This document shows positions 12,084 through 23,313 of a stretch of 64,000 nt of DNA, in pieces (position 1 is the stretch's first letter; the number at the start of each line of letters is the position of its first letter). The notes beneath the pieces are model-generated. The model was not told the origin of the DNA. It ran no database searches and saw only the letters and a program-made list of their open reading frames with translations. The stretch spans positions 62,001 to 126,000 of the forward strand of contig JABCPU010000074.1 in NCBI GenBank assembly GCA_016800925.1, in the 5' to 3' direction. Position numbers and translations under genes: made by a program. Source of the DNA: Suillus spraguei (lineage: Eukaryota > Basidiomycota > Agaricomycetes > Boletales > Suillaceae).

Positions 12084-12349
12084 TGGGACAATGCCAACGA
12101 AAACGATATGATGCGCAACGAGAACGACACAGAACGATACGATAGACGACGACGACGACAGGAGTGATAACGATACCGTCCAGGTGCACGACAAAAACGA
12201 TGTGATGCACGACGAAAACCACACGTGCAACGCGTCTTCCTTGGAAATCTCAGATCTTATCATTTTTACTATTATGTAATTATAGAAATATCATATTTCC
12301 CCCGACCCCGTCATGTTGGATCTTTACTGGGACTACTCACCGGAACGTT

Positions 12350-12445
12350 TCGCGATGGTACTTTGTCGATGCATTACATGAAAATCTTCAAGAGGACTTT
12401 ATACCTTTTCGCAGGTCACAAGCACAGCCCGAACCAAATTTCGAT
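12350..12445 (-). promoter_or_regulatory. Promoter-like block shared with the peptide precursor gene
   Basis: About 85 bp here align with 16094-16187, upstream of the precursor gene, in the same orientation: CTTTGTCGATGCAT, TTCAAGAG, TTATACC, TTTCG, CACAAGC and CCCGAACCA are common to both. On the minus strand it holds a TATAAAG box at 12403-12397. It points toward the minus-strand gene at 10887-12083. Confidence 0.6.
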
Positions 12446-14404
12446 AGCGAATTTTTGTGAACGGCATCAAAGTGAGTGATTGTCGATATGATCCATACTT
12501 ACCCCCGCGGGCATTAATAGGAAAATGCTGCGGAAATGTGAATTACATAAACTACAAGTACGACAACTTGCTTAGTTGTCAACCGTCATCATGTATTATT
12601 ATTCTTCTGCTCGTGTATTGTAAGAAGCACTAAGGCTCCGGCTGCGAGTTTTCGTAGGGTGTGGGACCTGCTAAGATAAGAACGCGCTGAATGGTTAGAC
12701 GAGTCGTTAGCGATAGTTATGCGATAGGTAGAGCTATAATTCTGTGACGAAAGACGATTGATAATGACGAGCGTGATACGAGACGATGCTAGACGGTGAG
12801 GCTGGACTGTAAGACTGATCTGATTGCCTCTAGATTGCCTCTAGAAACGAGTGTACATGAACTATTTTATACTGTGAACGCTAAGGGTCCTCGGGTATGG
12901 AAAGGCCGAACGATTAGGTGAAACGGAGGCTAAAGGGAGTGGCGTTGGACCTGGCAGGGTAGAGTAGAGAAGTGGTAGACAGAGAGTACGAGAATTTGAA
13001 TGAGTGGCGCAGGTATGGGTATGATATTTGACAGCGTTAACGAGAGTTTTGTTTGTTTTTGACAGAATCCAGGCGATTAAGTGACGAGAGGGCCACGGAG
13101 ACGAACTAAGGGTCAATATGCGATGAAGGGATGACGGCGAACGACGATGGACGTGAGCTGAGGCGGTGGTCGACAATGGTGGTCAAGGTAAAGGTATTTC
13201 GGCTATTTCCGGCCGCAAACGCTTGGTAATCACTACAGTATGATTCAGAGCATCAAAAGACCTCACAACATGATCATAATAAGCTTACTCGGTACTTGGT
13301 CTCTTGAACTGCAGTACTGTAAATTGTAGTGAGTTTCGTCTTCTCTCATATGGTGGTGCCATTAATTCATCTTCGAGCTACCCGTAAGCTGATGGATATA
13401 TATATATTAGCTACTCAGGCTCATGTAGCACATCGATTATGTTGTGGACACTGGAGAGCTGCAACTGAAGTATACATTGCATGTCATGGCACGAGTCTGC
13501 CAATTTTATGATGCGAGAAATAACCAGAACGATTGAAGGACACACTGTATGTATATCACTAAGATGATCTGAGCCTAACATTTTTTACCAGTAGTGTCGC
13601 AACACTGATCGCAGCACTCCGCAGCCGCAGCACACTCCGTATACGGAAATAGGGTGCTGCGATATGCTGCGACGAGTCTCAATTGCCTTCCACAATGCGT
13701 GCAGCACTTACTTTTGATCATTTTTATCTAACACTCATCAACGTTTCCAGCCTGGTGCATACTGAATCGTTTGACTTTCGTTCTTTAGAGCTCTTGTGCA
13801 TAGATGAGTGCATCGACTTGCGTATGTCAGTAGTCATTTAAAAGCTTTCCCATCAAGCTGATTTTCTGTATGGATACGTGTGTAATCCCAGCGCATCGTT
13901 GAGCACTCTATATCCTCAAGATCGTGCTAACTACTGAGGAATAATGGTTTTTGTCAGTCTACTAGTACGTATTACAATGTGCGAGGCTGACAAGAATAAC
14001 AACAGGGCTTAATTTAACACATTTTTAATTACTATAATCCTGCTAATTTCAGTGAGCCCAAACGCACCCTTGCGAGCCTCCAGAGCTCTAGCATTCCCTC
14101 CAGGACTTTCTCGCGATCATCCAACGTACCCTTATGAGCCTCCAGCGCATCCTCTCGTCCCCGTAAGCCTTTCCAATACTCGTCTTGTATTACCTCTGGA
14201 ACGGTATCGAGTTCCCCAGCGGTCTCTCTGGAGTATGATGCCACGTTCCGCCGAAGATATGCGAGTCAGCATCGCGAGCAGCAAGTTGTATGAATGGTTA
14301 CTCAAGATCATTAGTGTGATCGGTGGTAAGGTAGGCGAAGACAAATCCCTGGTGGCGTCCCGTGTCCAACAGTCTGAACAGACGGGTGTGATTTGTGCTC
14401 CTGA
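12446..14404. other. Intergenic, no supported gene
   Basis: No frame here shows domains or splice logic I can defend. Notable local sequence: a GCAGCA/GCAGCAC-rich patch at 13605-13700 that could be the end of a small DNA transposon. There is also a 70-codon minus-strand frame (14032-14244) with Glu/Lys/Leu-rich, coiled-coil-like composition and no recognisable family. Confidence 0.45.
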
Positions 14405-15140
14405 GAGCCCGCATGCTCATTTTCGTCCAGCAAACACCATCTTCCACAACATTCGAGATTCTGGCAGGCGCTAGAGGCGACATTGGCTAAGGCAACCACC
14501 ATGGACCAGCTTCTGAGGCATCACGCAGACTGTCTGAACATGTGCCTGAAAGAATGTATGTTGACAAGTGCCGAACTGCTGAGAATATGTGTGCGCCCTT
14601 CCACCCAAAGCGCTCACTGATCATTGCACCTCCAGGCGTCCTACCGCGTGATAGTGACGTGCGCTACGTTTGTACTATCCACCTCCTTCATCAAGTCCGC
14701 CAATCAAGCGCTCACAGCAGCTGCGGAGACGCCATGACGGCGATCGGGCGATGAGCAAACAGTGGGAACTCCTGAAGAGGTCTGAACCCAACTTTCACCA
14801 CTGACACATCAGTAAACTGGTGAGTCACTGATATTTCCAGCCAAGATGCTCTTTCCTATACGTGGAGTTATAAAACGATATGAAATATCTACTGATATCT
14901 GCAGCTCACCAATTTACCGATGGATGAGCACCTCATCATCTGGGAGTGGTATTTGGAAAGCGAGAGATTCTAACATTGCTTGTCTCTAGGCTCAGGGTCA
15001 TGTTGTTTCGTTGACGCAGTCACCGCATTCCCAGCTGACAACTTTTTTGCACAGGTTTCATCTGGAGTACTACGCTTCGAGTGAGAATGCGTCGCTGCCT
15101 CCTCTTGTGGTGCATTTGAATAGCATCAAGACGATGACAT
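14405..15140 (+). pseudogene. Gamma-tubulin complex component 2-like (Spc97/GCP2) relic
   Basis: Fragments of the C-terminal half of a GCP protein appear in order, in several frames: RMLIFVQQ, then WQALEATLAKATTMDQLLRH with HHADCLNMCLKECMLTSAELLRI at 14462-14620, then FIKSANQALTAAAE near 14690, QWELLKRSEPNF near 14760, and FHLEYYASSENASLPPLVVH followed by LNSIKTM at 15059-15140. The family nucleates microtubules at the spindle pole body. Here the frame is broken by in-frame stops (for example after STQSAH) and shifts, and the N-terminal two thirds are absent. This is a decayed partial copy. The presence of intron-like gaps suggests a DNA-level duplication, not retroposition. Confidence 0.75.
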
Positions 15141-15720
15141 AGCCTCAGGAGAAGTTGTTGGGGGAGGTTGTGAATGATGAAAAATCAGATGTCCGTAATT
15201 CGATCAAGTTTATCGAGTTCTGCTGTTTGTATTTCGTTCTTCTAGCCATGCACGACATATGTTTGTTACTACATGCTATTGCTTAGGATACAAGGAACAC
15301 GTAGTCTCCCGTAGTGTGACTACTTAGACTACTCAAGAGATGGTTGCTCGGAACATTGCTCTATGAGGTGTATACGATGGCGAGTTGGCGCAAATCAGCG
15401 TCAGCCATTGGTGTCTGTCAACTGGACACCCGTGCTAATTTGCCGGTCAACCAGGACGAGATTGCTAATTCCCTGAACACTAACATTGCCACCAGATGAC
15501 AGTTTAGCTACGGCAAGAACAATGGGTTTGTAGTAAAGAACGAGACTTGGACTGTGTAACATGGACATACAACGAGTAGAAATCAAATAAGGGAACCAAG
15601 ATATGCGGACGTATTGGGAATTCAAAGTGATGCCAGACCTAGAACAATAGATGAGTCCCGCATAAAATAAAGACGTACGACTATAACTTACCTGCGTAGA
15701 ACCTGACGTCAAGCGTCATA
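15141..15720. other. 3' flank of the peptide precursor gene
   Basis: Just past the precursor stop, the minus strand carries a good donor (GCAG|GTAAGT at about 15690) and an acceptor-like TTCTAG near 15640, so the 3' untranslated region may be spliced. A 103-codon open frame (15401-15712, minus) starts inside it and shows no recognisable domain. Confidence 0.4.
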
Positions 15721-16081
15721 TTAGAGATTGGCGTCATGTTCCTCGCGCTTCTGTACCTCCTCATAGTTATGGTAAGAGATTAGATTGGTGTCGAGTTCAT
15801 CGCGCTTCTGCACCTCCTCATACTCAGGGTAATCGAATAGATTGGTGTCGAGTTCATCGCGCTTCTGCACCTCCTCATACTCAGGGTAATCGAATAGATT
15901 GGTGTCGAGTTCATCGCGCTTCTCCACATCTAGCAGAAAGTTACGTTATCAACCTCAGCATGGTGATGAAGTCAGTGCACGAATACTTACACGAACGCTT
16001 CGCAGTGGTTCCTTGCGTGGGATACGCCGTGGCAAGAGCCACAATGGATGCGAGTGTGCTGAAGACAAGAGTGAGCTTCAT
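15721..16081 (-). CDS. Secreted repeat precursor peptide (Kex2-type, dikaritin-like RiPP candidate)
   Basis: Two exons, 16081-15991 and 15929-15721, encode 99 residues; the phase-1 intron has GTAAGT and a CTAG end. The protein begins with a signal peptide (MKLTLVFSTLASIVALATAYP), a short pro-segment with AKRS, then VEKR. Three 19-residue units follow at 15915-15859, 15858-15802 and 15801-15745, each DELDTNL + hexapeptide + EEVQKR, and a terminal EEHDANL tail. The hexapeptides are FDYPEY, FDYPEY and ISYHNY: the flanks are constant, the centre varies, and both Tyr are kept. Lys-Arg pairs are Kex2 protease sites. Ustiloxin, phomopsin and asperipin precursors share this layout and are cyclised by UstYa-family oxidases; two such genes lie 2-6 kb away. 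Alternative: an unmodified secreted repetitive peptide (repellent or pheromone-like). Confidence 0.85.
15745..15915 (-). repeat. Three tandem 57 bp coding repeats of the precursor
   Basis: The first two units are almost base-for-base identical, while the third differs mainly in the codons of the central hexapeptide. This pattern is expected for a peptide core that diversifies while its processing flanks are conserved. Confidence 0.9.
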
Positions 16082-16093
16082 GGTTGAGTTAAG

Positions 16094-16190
16094 AGGTACG
16101 ACTGGTGCTTTGTCGATGCATCACATTGGAATTTTCAAGAGGGTTTTATACCCTTTCGTAGATCCGCTCACAAGCCCAGTCCCGAACCAC
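16094..16190 (-). promoter_or_regulatory. Precursor promoter with TATA box
   Basis: On the minus strand GGGTATAAAACCC (TATA core 16150-16144) sits 63-69 bp upstream of the ATG at 16081. The surrounding 85 bp are shared with the block at 12350-12445, which suggests common regulation or duplication of the promoter. Confidence 0.65.
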
Positions 16191-16323
16191 CGGAGTTCAG
16201 ACTTCCAAAAAAATTTGAAGCTAACTGGCTGTTCGATCAGAGGTTCGATATGATGCACATAGGACCAAACCCTACTCCGTACTTAGCTGGGTTCTTTCTT
16301 CGGAGTGATGTGTTACCTGATCT

Positions 16324-16517
16324 GAAATAGATCGGCTCCCAATCTTTCAAGCATGTTACGATTCGAGTGACGTTCTTTAGTAAAGGTTAGACCCCGCAAA
16401 CTGTGCCGCAGAAAGGTATGAAGCTTTTCTATGTTTTATCGTCTTCATTATCCTACTCGCATGTCTTTGTTATCCCACTCGCCGAGTTCACGGTCTTTGC
16501 GCACAGTATCCTCAGCC
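16324..16517 (+). repeat. Inverted-repeat arm A (about 190 bp)
   Basis: Reverse complement of 17128-17315. Shared runs include GAAATAGATCGGCTCCC, GCATGTTACGATTCGAGT, TTTAGTAAAGGTT and GTATCCTCAGCC. A third, shorter copy in the same orientation as arm A is at 17533-17658. The spacer 16518-17127 holds a 66-codon open frame (16548-16748) that I do not recognise. Confidence 0.85.
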
Positions 16518-17127
16518 GTTAATTTGTTCTAACCTCTATGCCCGTGAATGTCTCTCAACCACTCTGCGCGCTTTCGCTTCCTACAGCCTACAGACATCAA
16601 CGCTCAGCACAACGGAGTGACTACCACGACGCGCATGGTCGAGCGCATTCCTCGGACAGTCATCTCCTATGCACCATTTTTTGACTTCTTCATCCTCATG
16701 TCCCTGTCTCCCTCATGTCTCCCACCTTCTCTAATGTCACTTGTATAGCATATCCTTGGCAAAGTTTTGCACTTACATATGATGAAATTTTAATCATGGA
16801 CCAATTTAAATTCTCATGTTTTTGATTTGCTAGGTGAGATGAGAATGGAATATAAAATTATGACTACTAATGACGGGAACATGTATGCACTATGTAGTGT
16901 GTACGAGGTAGAGCTGCAGGCTAGGAGAAGGAATGAGGGAGGCCTGGATGTTGACTGTGAGCGCGATGAGGATCTGGCACCACTGCGCTAGATCTTGGCG
17001 TGGACGTGCCCCCCAGTTTTGGCTTCCACAAAAGAAGACAGCGCGACGGCATAGCTAGGCTGCAGGTACCAGGGAGGGGCAGGAGCGAGGATGGCGGTAT
17101 TCACAAGTACTAGGGTTGGAAACAATG

Positions 17128-17315
17128 GCTGAGGATACTGTATGCAAAGACTGTGAGCTCGACGAGTGGGACAACGAAGACATGTGAGTAGGATAATGAA
17201 GACGATAAAACATGGAAAAGCTTTGTAGCTTTCTCCGGCACAGTTTGCGGGGTCCAACCTTTACTAAATAACGTAACTCGAATCGTAACATGCTTTTTGG
17301 GAGCCGATCTATTTC
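17128..17315 (-). repeat. Inverted-repeat arm B
   Basis: Mirror of arm A at 16324-16517 with roughly 85% identity by eye. The pair brackets about 0.6 kb between the precursor gene and the first UstYa gene. Confidence 0.85.
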
Positions 17316-17532
17316 GGAATGGTAACAGGGTACTACACACTCCTTTCTTCGGAGTGACTGTGTCGGATGACGGTCGGTTGTAGGACTCAGTGACTACAGT
17401 GTTATATTATCTTTCGACATTCACACGTCTAACTGGAAGTTTGCTGCTTATCCCGAACTAACGGACACTGTCAGCCTCATAGTGGCAAGATAAGTACTAC
17501 TAAAGGGCCTGTTGCCATTCCAGTTCTCTACT

Positions 17533-17658
17533 GACGTTATTTAGTAAAGGTCGGACCCCACAAACTGAGCCAGAGAAAGGTACGAAGTTGTTTCTATTGT
17601 ATAATCGTCTTCATTGTCATACTTACATGTCTTTGTTGTCCCACTCGTCGAGCTCAGT
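17533..17658 (+). repeat. Third copy of the arm A sequence
   Basis: Shares GACGTTATTTAGTAAAGG, CCACAAACTG, ATCGTCTTCATT, ATGTCTTTGTTGTCCCACTC and GTCGAGCTCA with arms A and B. It lies about 280 bp upstream of the first UstYa gene and could affect its promoter. Confidence 0.8.
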
Positions 17659-17937
17659 CACTCGCTAGAGTAATTTCTCGTCGCGGTATGCTTCATCCTA
17701 AACATCATACTGAATCTGTACTAACTCAAATCTATGTATATATTATATCTCGATTTCTATTTCTATTCCAAATTTGAGACTTAGGGTTTAAGACAAAATT
17801 TCATTCGATTCGCTTTGCATAGGACTGCTAATCGGCGCATAACTATTTTGAGCAGCTATTTAAAGGTTAACAATTGGACTTGGCGTGTGCCCAACTTGAA
17901 ACAGCCCTTGAGTTCAGCAAACGGAGTTTCCCAGGTC

Positions 17938-18997
17938 ATGGTCAACAATTCCTCACAGTACTCTCCTGTCGATACTATTGACAATGGTGAAGAGGACAAA
18001 CTATTTGGTGATGCATATAGGTTCCCTGAAGAGCCTCGTCTCAAGTTGCATATACTTCGCGTGTGGCCTATGTTGAGCCACGGCACGTTAATATGCACAT
18101 CGATACTCTTTTTCGTGCTATGGATGGGTGCGCCTTCTCCCCACCTGCGCGATGACATTCCTATATACTGTGAGTGAGCAGACATCCTCCGGCAGTTGAC
18201 ATATAGTGTTGATGATCTATCACAGCTCCAGCAAGTAGCGCTGTTGACTCCATGATCGTAAAATTCAATGGAACCCTCGACTTTCCTTCTATCTATCGCG
18301 GCCCTCCTTCCCCAGAAATCGATGCCGCTTGGGACAGGATAGCTCATGATGGTGCGTCGTTCAAATTTTCCCCGTCATCCTATTTAGTGATTGTTCACGC
18401 CCATGAAACCTCAGTGTCGCCAACTCGAATGTCGCTCGAGGAGATTCTGAAAGCAGGTGAAGTAGATTCACCTTCCAAGGTCAAGTATCCAGCCAGATTT
18501 GGTGGGGACTTCATGGTATCCTTGGAAGTTACTCACGAACTCCATTGTCTGGTAAGCCATGCTACATCGAAATTCTGGCCGTTCTTGCCTCACGTCTTGT
18601 AGAATTTACTTCGCAAAGCCTCGTGGCTCGAGTATTACAGGCCTATAGATATTTCATTTCAGGATCCGCCCGAAGTAGTCCGCATGCATCTTGGTACATA
18701 TACCTTTCTCTATTGATGCACCTCCTGCTTATGATATACACTACAGATCATTGCATTGAGATGATCAGGCAGAATATCATGTGCAATGCCGACGTGACGA
18801 TGATAACATGGGACTGGGTTGAGAGACACAAATTCGCATACCCTAACTTCAACACCCGCCACCAATGCAGGAACTATGAGAAAATCTTGGACTGGGCTGT
18901 CGAGCACGCCGTTCATATTGATAAATCCGAGGTTACTCGTTTGGAAGATACAGTTGACATCCCCTCACCCTTCTATCTGATGCACCATAATGTATAA
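17938..18997 (+). CDS. UstYa/DUF3328-family oxidase, paralogue 1
   Basis: Five exons with consistent phases: 17938-18169, 18226-18351, 18415-18551, 18603-18693 and 18747-18997, giving 278 residues. One membrane span near the N-terminus (LSHGTLICTSILFFVLWMG) anchors it. The family signature is complete: VTHELHCL (HxxHC) in exon 3 and DHCIEMIRQNIMC (HCxxxxRQ) at the start of exon 5. SPEIDAAW, RMSLEEIL and the DW-rich C-terminal part also fit. Known role of the family: oxidative macrocyclisation or hydroxylation of Tyr-containing peptide cores, as with UstYa/UstYb in ustiloxin biosynthesis. The upstream reading frame is open back to 17815, but the 17938 ATG starts a polar leader like that of paralogue 2. 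Its nearest neighbour upstream is the precursor gene. Confidence 0.92.
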
Positions 18998-20930
18998 GGA
19001 ATATCGTGTTGCTTACTTACTACATACCTTCACGAGTATCTTGCAAGAACGGAATGATCAAGAGCTTAGCCGAACTATATGTAATATATTGTTAGTGCTA
19101 TCACGAACTCATACATGGTTGGTACTAGTATGCATGGGACGGCGCGGATCACTACCTCATGTGTGCTAGTCAAAGATCAGAAAGAACCGGTAAACATAGG
19201 TGACGGATACTTTATGTGTTTAGATCGGCTCGTTCCGATACGGCAGGCAAGAATACGAGGCATCCATGAAGCTGCTTAGATAAGAACCTAACTACATTTA
19301 GTACAACCAAAGTCCCAGTAATAGTTAATACGAGAAATTCGATAATTGCGCATTACCCCAATTAACAAACGCTAACTGAATGAGATTTAGATGAACGTTT
19401 TATGAACTTCTCTTGCAATCATGACTGACAGAAAGGGGACTTATCTGATCGTATAGTAGTGCCGTCGAATAATATTCCTGGCAAGCGGGCATCATGAAGA
19501 ATCAAGATATATACGTATGTGTAATATTCTAGGTACTACTTAGTACTAGTTCTTATTGATATTTCTTGACGAAAACACGCATAACGTGACTTACACGTGT
19601 TTATTCAAGTTGACTTGAAATACTACTTTTAACGGTTTACTCAGTACTAGCAGTAGCTCTTTTCTAATTTGGACTATGTTAAAATCCAAGCAGTCAACAA
19701 CTCATCTAGCTATAGAACACTGAATCATCCTGCAGACTACCACACAAGCAAAATATCGCGAGGACTTGAGATTCTGTTACTAGTGCTGCAAGATATGCCT
19801 CAAGCACTGATCTTGCAGCTTGTTGGCGTTCAGTCTGAAAGGGCATGGTTTTTTTTTTACGAAAATGTTGATACAACGATAAATTAAACTCTGACGCGGC
19901 AAAGTGAACACGGTGTTGTCAAATCTGTCGAAATCAGGTCGAAATCGATGAGGGATGTCAAAGTTGAAATCGGATTTCGGTGCTTTTGAGCATCCAAATC
20001 CAAATCCAAGTCCAAATCGCGTCCAAGTCGGCCTCCAAATTCAACTTGTGCACTACTCTGGCATTACCGAAGGAGTTATTCCTTGCCAGGTTTTTTTGCG
20101 GATTTGGTAGTGACTATGCCTGGCACTTCCATGTTCGCATCAAGCAACATGCCTTCAAGTGAACGTGAACTGAACAGCCTTTTTTATACGAAAAACCAGT
20201 TTATGGTCAATTAGAGAAATAGTTCTCTATATATTGTAAGATTCATCTGCTCCTCACTCATGAGACCCCAAATCGCAGCCGCTGTCCTGCTAGTACGGCA
20301 CTACTAACTTCTAAACACCCGCGCAAATAATATTGTACACCTTCCACTCTCACTCCACAGTAGTCTGTGGAATTGCTAGACCTTGTCAGGGATAGTTCTT
20401 ATTATTGGATGACTTCCCGTAAGTAAAAATAATGCGATGCCGGGTGTCACTTCATCACCTTTTGAAATTCATCAAGGGTCTGGTCGTCTACGAACAAACT
20501 CATAGTACTTGCATTTCTGAAAGGATCACTCACACCAGCGACATGACATTAAATGATCTTGGTTTAACCGACGCGGTGGTGGTCAAATCAGGAAAGATTT
20601 CCTAAAGGCGTCTACCTACTATTAGATAAAAATCTACGACAGCTGTATGTTAAGTCGATTGACAATGTCATTTTATAATTAAACGGCACTAGACTACTAT
20701 AGTAGTATGGTGTTCTTTGCGGCCGACAAGTTCGACCAGCTCGGAACTTATCTCGTTGCTTCGACGGCAACACTACCGGCACCGGCGGCGTAGACACCAG
20801 TCAAGCCCCTTATGTACTCAGGTCCTGACTTCCTACTTACCCACGAGTACGACTGTGACTTGTGTTCCAAGTGCATCCCGAGTATCTTGAAACCAACCCT
20901 ACTAACATCAAGTCTTTTCTTCCGCCAGGT
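18998..20930. other. Intergenic between the two UstYa paralogues
   Basis: AT-rich, no supported gene. At 19920-20045 there is a degenerate simple repeat built from GAAATC/CAAATCCAAAT hexamers on both strands. I looked for a further Lys-Arg repeat precursor here in all frames and did not see one. Confidence 0.5.
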
Positions 20931-21969
20931 ATGCGTAAGGAATATTCTGCATTGTATTCTCCTGTCGACGACCGCGATGATACGAACCTTCTCGATGATA
21001 GCAATGCAGAAACAAGACCTCCTCCAAAATCCCGTCTCCTTCGTTGGTCGCCGTGGCTAAGCCATGGTGTGCTGCTGTCCATAACGATAGCGTTCTTCGT
21101 GCTATGGGTACGGGCCCCGTCCATCGATGATGTAGTTCTGTACTGTAGGTGGACGGATAGCGTCGACGCACAGGACCTTGCTTACTCGTCACAGCTCCAG
21201 CAAACGAGGCAATTGAATATATCGGTATCATAAGATTCAACGGAACTCTAGACGCCCCTTCTATATATCGTGGCAGCCCGTCTCCAGAAATTGACGCTGC
21301 TTGGGAAAGGATAACTCTTGATGGTTGCACCGTTATGCTTCACTTACATCATGGACATTTGCTGACTATATTTCCCAGCGCGTCCAGGTCGCATGACGCT
21401 TGAACAACTGCTAAGAACAGGGGAGAAACCTTCTCCTGCCATGGCTAGGTATCCTGACAAATACGGTGGAGGTTACATGGCAAGCGTAGAGGTCATCCAC
21501 CAGCTGCATTGCATAGTCAGTTGTAATAATACATGGAAGCTGGTCGATCTTTACTCACTTCCCCTATAGGACATGCTTCGCAGAGTCAGCTGGGGTGATA
21601 AATCCTCGGGTAATGACCATGGTAAATCTTCGGATCATGACGATGATGAATCCTCCAAAATTTTCTGGCGCATTCATCTCGGTAAGCATACTATTTCCTG
21701 CCAGGTCTAGATCTTACTTACTAGTGTGTTGCACCTCAGACCATTGCATCGAAATGCTCAGGCAGATCATTATGTGCCGCGGCGACGTGACAATGCTCAC
21801 TTACGACTGGGTGAAGGGCCTTAAAGATCCATTTCCTAATTTCAACATCCCTCACCGATGTAGAAACTTCGAGAAGGTGTTGGATTGGGTTGATGAGCAT
21901 CGTGTTTTTGTCCATCAATCCGACGTGGTTCGCTTTGAGGACAATGTGGACCTGCCTTCCCCTCCTTGA
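20931..21969 (+). CDS. UstYa/DUF3328-family oxidase, paralogue 2
   Basis: Five exons, all phases consistent: 20931-21144, 21195-21323, 21379-21515, 21570-21681 and 21740-21969; 273 residues. It keeps the membrane span (LSHGVLLSITIAFFVLWV), the linker SPANEAIEY, IHQLHCI (HxxHC) and DHCIEMLRQIIMC (HCxxxxRQ). Intron positions match paralogue 1 one for one, and exon 3 is 137 nt in both, so the pair arose by duplication. The difference is an Asp/Ser/Lys-rich insertion (NDHGKSSDHDDDESS) in exon 4 between the two metal-binding motifs. Two UstYa-type enzymes commonly occur together in characterised pathways, where they act on different bonds of the same core. Confidence 0.92.
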
Positions 21970-23313
21970 TTGCATTCTTGAAATATTCTCTTCAAATGAG
22001 GCGCTCGCGTAGACCACGATATGACGAATGTAGCAGTCACCTACAAATATCCTTGTTGCAAAGTCAAATCTTATCTCTACTGTACAATGTTATTTGCAAA
22101 ATACATGATAGCGCACCTTCAAGTCTCATTTTAACACAGTTTTCTAGATAGGCCAACCGAAATAATGCTGACCTAGGTAGCTGTTACGTTGGTCACCTCA
22201 GGCGGTGAGGGATTTGGCCGACTCCAGGGCTACTCTACGAAGACCGCCAGTCTGGGGCTTCGGCAGCTGGATTCAGGCTCAGTTTAAACATTCCTCGAAC
22301 CTCGAAACTAAAGTACCACGTGACAGTGGCACCCCATCTCGTTGTTTATGGTAGGTAGTCTATACTAAGCATGGAGATGAAAATTTGTTCATAGCGTAGG
22401 AATGACACACCGTTCAAGTAGTCATGCATCATGTATCGAACATCGATCGATGACAAACGTTATACCATTTAGTTGCACTCGTCCATATTCCGTCGAGATC
22501 GTTCCTGAGTCGGACTCCAACAGCAGGTAGCTGCGGAAGGGTGCAGCAGGTTGCTGGGAAACGTCGAGGATATAGTACGAGGTTAGTTCCAGATGATGTA
22601 AGGGCAAGCAAAGTAACAAATCCCAGTAAGCCGGGATGGAACTTCAGAAGGAAGTGGGATGGCGCGTGACCGGCATTAGGAGGCAGCAGAGCGCATTGGA
22701 CACAGCGGAGGCATTCACTGGCAGATGTGGGCGTTGTAAGACAGTGATTCACGCCCATTTACACAGGTAGGCCAAAAATACAAGCAAATTGCTTGACAAC
22801 TTGCGACTGGCTGTTCAAACATTACCCCGAAGTGGCAGTCATGTTCGCACATCAGCTAAAAATGTACCGGGCTTGCATTCACAGCCACGTATGACAAGAG
22901 GCGATACGAGTAAAGAGACGGCCACATCAGGGTAGCCCGAATTCAGCCGTTGAGCGTGACTAGTAGCATGAAGCAGCCGGGTGATACCAAAGCGCTTGGT
23001 CGCAAGTGAACTTGAAAGCATTTTCCAATGAGCCTGAGCGAGAGGAGACATCAAGACATAGTAGACTCACTGCGGCAGAACCTCCGAAAAATGGGAAATA
23101 TTTGAAAATCCATTTTGAGTTCGCCTTCATACTTGAAGCTCAGCGCTCAGCCTCAGGAGCGCAGTTGTGTGAGATGAATTATGGTGGTGACGAGTCGTGA
23201 CAGTGACTACAATAATCTCACGTGACTTAATGGAACCATTTTCTTTATTGGTAATCTTATAGCCTCTTGCCTCATAGGTTTAACAGGACTACGTAGTCAC
23301 GAGTCTACATCGC
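21970..23313. other. Intergenic, no supported gene
   Basis: Short competing open frames on both strands only (for example 22429-22758, minus). No domain recognised and no cluster gene such as a methyltransferase, P450 or transporter seen. Confidence 0.45.

Noticed and set aside
14052..14474. 140-codon plus-strand frame and the coiled-coil-like minus frame at 14032-14244
   Set aside because: They overlap each other on opposite strands, neither shows a domain, and the GCP2 relic that starts at the right end is in a different frame.
15401..15712. 103-codon minus-strand frame directly after the precursor gene
   Set aside because: No signal peptide, no Lys-Arg sites and no domain; splice sites inside it suggest 3' untranslated sequence.
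15745..15915. CRISPR-like direct repeats
   Set aside because: The three 57 bp units are contiguous coding repeats without spacers, inside a clear secreted precursor.
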